Below are positions 59,671 to 64,000 of a stretch of DNA of 64,000 nt, in pieces (the first letter of the stretch is position 1; every line of letters begins with the position of its first letter). The notes beneath the pieces were generated by a model. That model ran no database searches. It saw only the letters and a program-made list of their open reading frames with translations, and had not been told where the DNA came from. Source of the stretch: Sphingomonas daechungensis (GTDB lineage: Bacteria > Pseudomonadota > Alphaproteobacteria > Sphingomonadales > Sphingomonadaceae); NCBI RefSeq assembly GCF_014489495.1, contig NZ_CP060780.1:1251001-1315000 (forward strand), in the 5' to 3' direction. The translations under genes were made by a program, and so were the position numbers.

Positions 59671-61945
59671 CGCTTCTTCGCGCGACCGCGCTCGCGCACG
59701 CCTCGCGCCGCCAGCACCGCCAAGGTCACCAGGTCCGATGCCGTCGCCGTCATCGGCGCGATCTGCACCGGCTTTTCCAGCCCGAGCAGGTACGGCCCAT
59801 GATGCTCTCGCCGCCAAGCTCACGCAGCAGCTTTGAGGTCAGGCTCGCCGACTGAAGTCCAGGCATGACGAGCACGTTCGCGGGTCCGCTCAGGCGGCTG
59901 AACGGGTAGAAACGCTGCTGCATGTCGTGGTTGAGCGCGACGTCCGGCCCCATCTCGCCTTCGTACTCAAAGTCGACCTTGATGCTGTCGAGCAGCTTCA
60001 CCGCGCCGCGAAGGTCCTCGATATGCACGCCGGGGGATTGCCGAACGTCGTGTAGGAGATGAAAGCGATTCGGGGCTCAATGCCCATCCACCGCGCGAAG
60101 CCCGCCGACCGCAAGGCAATCGCCGCCAGCTGCTCGGCATCGGGCCGTTCGGTTACGGCGGTATCGGCGATCAGCACCGTCTGGTGTCGCGCGACCACCA
60201 CGCTGATCCCGAACGGGGTGGCCTCAGGCTCATCGTCGATCACGATCCGGATCTGCCGCAACGACTGGCTGAACGGCCGCGTCGTGCCGGTGATCATCGC
60301 ATCCGCTTCCCCAGCGCCAGCATGGCCGCTGCGAAATAATTGCGGTCCTGGTTGACCAGCCGCTCGACCTCGCGGCGGAGCATGCCGTGGCGCTGGTGCT
60401 TCTTGTAGATGTAGTCGACCGCGCGCCCGACCAGCGGTGAGTTGCGGCTGTTGAGGACCTCATATTCGCGCGGGTTCTCGACGCCATGCTCCTTGAGCAG
60501 GTCATACGTTTCCTCGCGGCCGACGAGGACCGGCGTTCCGTAACCGGCCTCCTTGAACGCGATCGCGGCGCGAAGGACGTTTGGCTCTTCCCCTTCCGCG
60601 AACAGAACCCGCTTCGGGTTGGCCTTGGCCGCTTCATAGGCGAGGCTGAGTACCGATACGGTCGGATTCTGGCGAGCGCGAAGGGCGGCGCGATAATCGT
60701 CGATATCCGCGACTGGCTTCTGCGCGACCCCGGTCCGGCCGGCAGCCTCCGCAACGGCGGAAGCAACAACTTCCATCAGGCGCGGATCGAACGGAGCCGG
60801 GATGATGTAATCGCGGCCGAAGCTCTGCATGCGTCCCCGTAGGCCGCCGCGACCTCGTCCGGGACCGGCTCGCGAGCCAGTTCGGCCAGAGCCTCCGCCG
60901 CCGCGATCTTCATCTCCTCGTTGATGCGCGTCGCACGGACGTCGAGCGCGCCGCGGAAGATGAAGGGGAAGCCGAGGACGTTGTTGACCTGATTCGGGAA
61001 GTCGGACCGGCCGGTGGCGACGATCGCATCGGGGCGAACGGCTTTTGCGTCCGGCGGCCAGATCTCCGGATCGGGATTGGCCATGGCGAAGATGATCGGC
61101 TCCTTCGCCATCTTCTCGACCATCTCCGGCTTCAACGCGCCGGCCGCGGAAAGGCCGAGGAAGACGTCGGCGCCAACCAGCGCATCGTCCAGCGTGCGCT
61201 TGTCGGTCTCCACCGCGTGCGCGGACTTCCATTGGTCGAGGTCGGTGCGGTCCTTGCTGATGACGCCCTTCCGATCGCACATGATGACATTGTCGCCGCG
61301 CACGCCCATCGCCTTGATCAGCTCGGTGCAGGCGATCGCCGCGGCGCCGGCGCCGTTCACGACCACGCGGATGTCCGAGAACTTGCGGCCGGTCAGGTGG
61401 CAGGCGTTGATGAGGCCGGCGGCGGTGATGATCGCGGTGCCGTGCTGGTCATCGTGAAAGACCGGGATATTCATCCGCTCGCGCAGGGTCTGTTCGATGA
61501 CGAAGCAGTCCGGCGCCGCAATGTCCTCCAGGTTGATCCCGCCGAAACTCGGCTCGAGCAACTCGACCGCATCGATGAAGCGCTGCGCGTCCTCGGTCTT
61601 CACTTCGATGTCGATCGAATCGACGTCGGCGAAGCGCTTGAACAGTACGGCCTTGCCTTCCATCACTGGCTTCGAGGCGAGCGCGCCAAGGTTGCCGAGG
61701 CCAAGGATCGCAGTGCCGTTCGAAATCACTGCAACCAAATTGCCTTTCGCCGTGAGGTCGTAGGCTTTGCCCGGATCCTCGGCGATTGCGCGGACCGGAA
61801 CGGCGACGCCCGGCGAGTAAGCAAGGCTGAGGTCGCGCTGGGTGGACATCGGCTTCGATGCGATGATCTCGATTTTCCCGGCGCGCCCGCGCGAGTGAAA
61901 CTCCAGCGCTTCCTGATCCGAGAATGTGACGTTGCTCTCCGACAT
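59667..61945 (-). CDS. maeB: NADP-dependent malic enzyme with phosphotransacetylase-like domain
   Basis: Oxidatively decarboxylates malate to pyruvate. 760 aa after adding bases near 60835, 60310, 60034 and 59795. The N-terminal ~430 residues are the malic enzyme domain: [50 protein letters not shown] and [16 protein letters not shown]. The C-terminal ~320 residues (AFPF-type [30 protein letters not shown]) are the noncatalytic Pta-like domain that binds acetyl-CoA. Divergent from mutS. Confidence 0.95.
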
Positions 61946-62092
61946 GGGATGGGCCTTAGCGGACGGGGTCGCGCCGTCATCCTGATGAAAGCCAGGATCC
62001 ATGGACACGGCTCTCGCCGAAAAATCAGGAAACCGTCGCGATGGATGCCGAAACAAGTTCAGCATGGCGTCTTTAGAGGTTACGGCTTCAGA

Positions 62093-64000
62093 ATGGCGCG
62101 CGCGGACGCACCCACACCGATGATGCAGCAGTACCAGCGGCTCAAGGCCGAAGCTGGCGATGCCCTGCTGTTCTATCGGATGGGCGACTTCTTCGAACTG
62201 TTCTTCGAGGATGCAAAGGTCGCCGCCGGCTGTCTCGACATCGCGCTCACCAAGCGCGGGGAGTCCGAAGGCGAGCCGGTGCCGATGTGCGGCGTCCCAG
62301 TCCATGCCGCCGAATCCTATCTCGCCCGGCTGATCCGCGCAGGACATCGCGTCGCCATCGCCGAACAGACCGAAAGCCCGGCGGAAGCACGCAAGGCGCG
62401 CGGCTCCAAGGCCCTGGTCGATCGGGCCATCATCCGGCTCGTCACTCCGGGTACCCTAACCGAGGAAACCTTGCTCGAATCGTCCGCTGCCAACTGGCTG
62501 GCGGCCATCGGGCGGGCAGGGGAGGACTGGGCGATCGCCGCGGCCGACATTTCGACGGGCCGGTTCGAACTCATCGCCTGCGGCACCGGCGAACTCGCCG
62601 CGGAACTGGCGCGCTTGTCGCCGGCGGAGACGATTGCAGATTCATTTATCCCCGGCATCCGCACTTCCGCTGGCAAAGGGGGTTTGACAGCATCGCAGGC
62701 GAGCGAGCGCTCAAGGCGCGTTTCGGTCTCTCGACGCTGGATGGCATCGGCAGTCCTAGCCGCGCCGAACTAGCGGCGGCAGGGGGATTGCTCGCCTATC
62801 TCGACGCGACCCAGAAGGACGCAGGCATCCTGCTCGATGCGCCGAAGCGGGTTTCGCGATCGGCCCACGTGGCGATCGATGCCGCGACCCGTGACAGCCT
62901 GGAGCTTTGCCGCTCGGTGTCCGGAAGCATAGCCGGCAGCCTGCTCGGCGAGATCGATCGTTGCCAGACGGCGGCCGGCCGCCGCCTTCTCGCATCCGAC
63001 ATTTCCGCACCGCTCACGGACCGCCAGGAGATCGAACAGCGCCTCGCGCTTGTCGCCTGGCTCCACGAAAATGCGCTCAGGCGCGAGCGCACCCGAGTCG
63101 CACTCAAGGCCATGCCGGACTTCGCGCGGGCGCTTGCTCGCCTCACGGCTGGGCGCGGCTCGCCGCGCGATCTTGCGATCCTACGCGACGGCTTGGCGGC
63201 CGCCGAAGCGCTGCGCCAGGAAATGCTCGGGGGCCGGACAAACCGAGCCTTCTCGAAAGTCTGCTGCCGCTTCTCGGGGGTCATGATGCGCTGGTGGATC
63301 ATCTCCGCCGCGCTTTGGTCGAGTCCCCGCCGATTGACGCAAGCAAGGGCGGCTACATCGCCGAGGGCTATGATGGCTCCCTGGACGCGCTGCGCTCCGC
63401 GGCTTCGGACGGCCGCCGGGCGATCGCCATGCTCGAAGCCCGCTACCGGGATGCGACGGGCATCTCGTCGCTGAAGATCCGGCACAATAATGTCCTCGGC
63501 TATCATGTCGAAGTCGCCGCGCGCCATGCCGATCGCCTGATGACGCCGGACAGCGGCTTCACGCATCGCCAGACGCTCGCCGGAGTCGTCCGCTTCAACT
63601 CCCCGGAATTGCACGACGAGGCGAGCAGGGTCGTCGAGGCGGGCGCGCATGCGCTGGCCGCCGAGGCCGCGCATGCGGAAGAGCTGACCCAGCTCGCCAT
63701 CGCATCGACGGCCCGCATCGTCGCCACGGCGGAAGCGATCGCGCGGATCGATGTCGCTTCCTCCCATGCCCAGCGTGCGGCTGAAGGTGGCTGGACCAGC
63801 CCGAACATCACTGACCAGCCCTGCCTGGAGATCGAAGGCGGGCGGCATCCGGTTGTCGAGGCGGCTTTGTCCGAATCGGGTGAGCGCTTCATTGCCAATG
63901 ATCTCAGTCTCGGGCCGGACGACCGGCTGTGGCTGATTACCGGTCCGAACATGGGAGGCAAATCGACCTTTCTTCGCCAGGCCGCGCTGGTTGCCGTGCT
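62093..64000 (+). CDS. mutS: DNA mismatch repair protein MutS (3' end outside window)
   Basis: Partial: about 637 residues in the window, after adding bases near 62660 and 63233. The mismatch-binding motif [15 protein letters not shown] lies at residues about 25-39, then connector ([19 protein letters not shown]) and lever/clamp regions ([15 protein letters not shown]). The window stops within the ATPase just after Walker [15 protein letters not shown]. Start ATG 62093 with no strong ribosome site. Losing this gene would give a mutator, so true inactivation is unlikely. Confidence 0.94.

Overview
The window is about 64 kb of GC-rich alphaproteobacterial chromosome, most likely from a Sphingomonadales (Sphingomonas-like) organism. 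The evidence is the gene set and its order: a Suv3-like helicase followed by an S4 protein and 7Fe ferredoxin, a cysDN(C) sulfate-activation operon, an Rrf2-regulated suf operon, a minimal egtB/egtD ergothioneine pair, MipA, MarC, SIMPL and many small sphingomonad-type hypothetical proteins. No rRNA, tRNA, CRISPR array, prophage or insertion sequence was found.

The most important caveat is technical. About 30 genes are interrupted by roughly 53 frame changes. Wherever I could place them they are apparent losses of one base, usually in a short G or C run, and adding that number of bases makes every complete affected gene divisible by three. The victims include normally indispensable genes (rpoZ, dapD, sufC/D/S, rel, maeB, mutS, thiC). 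I therefore annotate them as single intact genes spanning the error; coordinates run from the true start to the true stop. The cause is read as sequencing or consensus error, not gene decay.

Layout. 0.2-8.3 kb: M23 peptidase, helicase, S4 protein, ferredoxin, MipA, and the assimilatory sulfate operon cysD-cysNC. 8.4-10.9 kb: EF-hand protein, then a TPP riboswitch controlling thiC. 10.9-12.5 kb: an AT-richer accessory pair (DUF3800 protein and a one-helix membrane protein). 12.6-20.6 kb: OmpA-like protein, a small phasin-like protein, two alpha/beta hydrolases, a CMD-family protein, an aminotransferase and a double-domain aspartic protease. 20.6-21.2 kb: a tiny Cys-rich peptide gene divergent from a MerR-family regulator, with a mer-type palindromic operator between them. 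21.2-28.8 kb: cell-envelope genes, then FMN reductase-egtB-egtD-yggT-folD-hypothetical-marC as one tight cluster, cobalamin adenosyltransferase, gluQ. 29.8-35.6 kb: HNH endonuclease, pseudo-receiver, galU, TlpA, EamA, dapD, nucleotidase. 35.7-42.1 kb: the suf operon (regulator-sufB-x-y-sufC-z-sufD-sufS-sufT-sufA), with three uncharacterised, mostly coupled genes. 42.2-64 kb: pyrD, ggt, acyl-CoA synthetase, two tandem lipoproteins, glyoxalases, SIMPL, TPR, AKR, HTH/membrane pair, CADD-like protein, DUF1489, methyltransferase, phospholipase D, rpoZ, HxlR regulator, rel, maeB and the start of mutS.

Metabolically the genes converge on sulfur, iron-sulfur and redox/metal homeostasis: sulfate activation, SUF cluster assembly, ferredoxin, ThiC (a 4Fe-4S enzyme), ergothioneine, glyoxalases and gamma-glutamyltransferase for glutathione, and the candidate metal-responsive MerR/Cys-rich peptide unit. 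Organisation is compact: many starts overlap the previous stop by 4 bases, and six convergent pairs end on overlapping stop codons, five of them on a shared CTAG.
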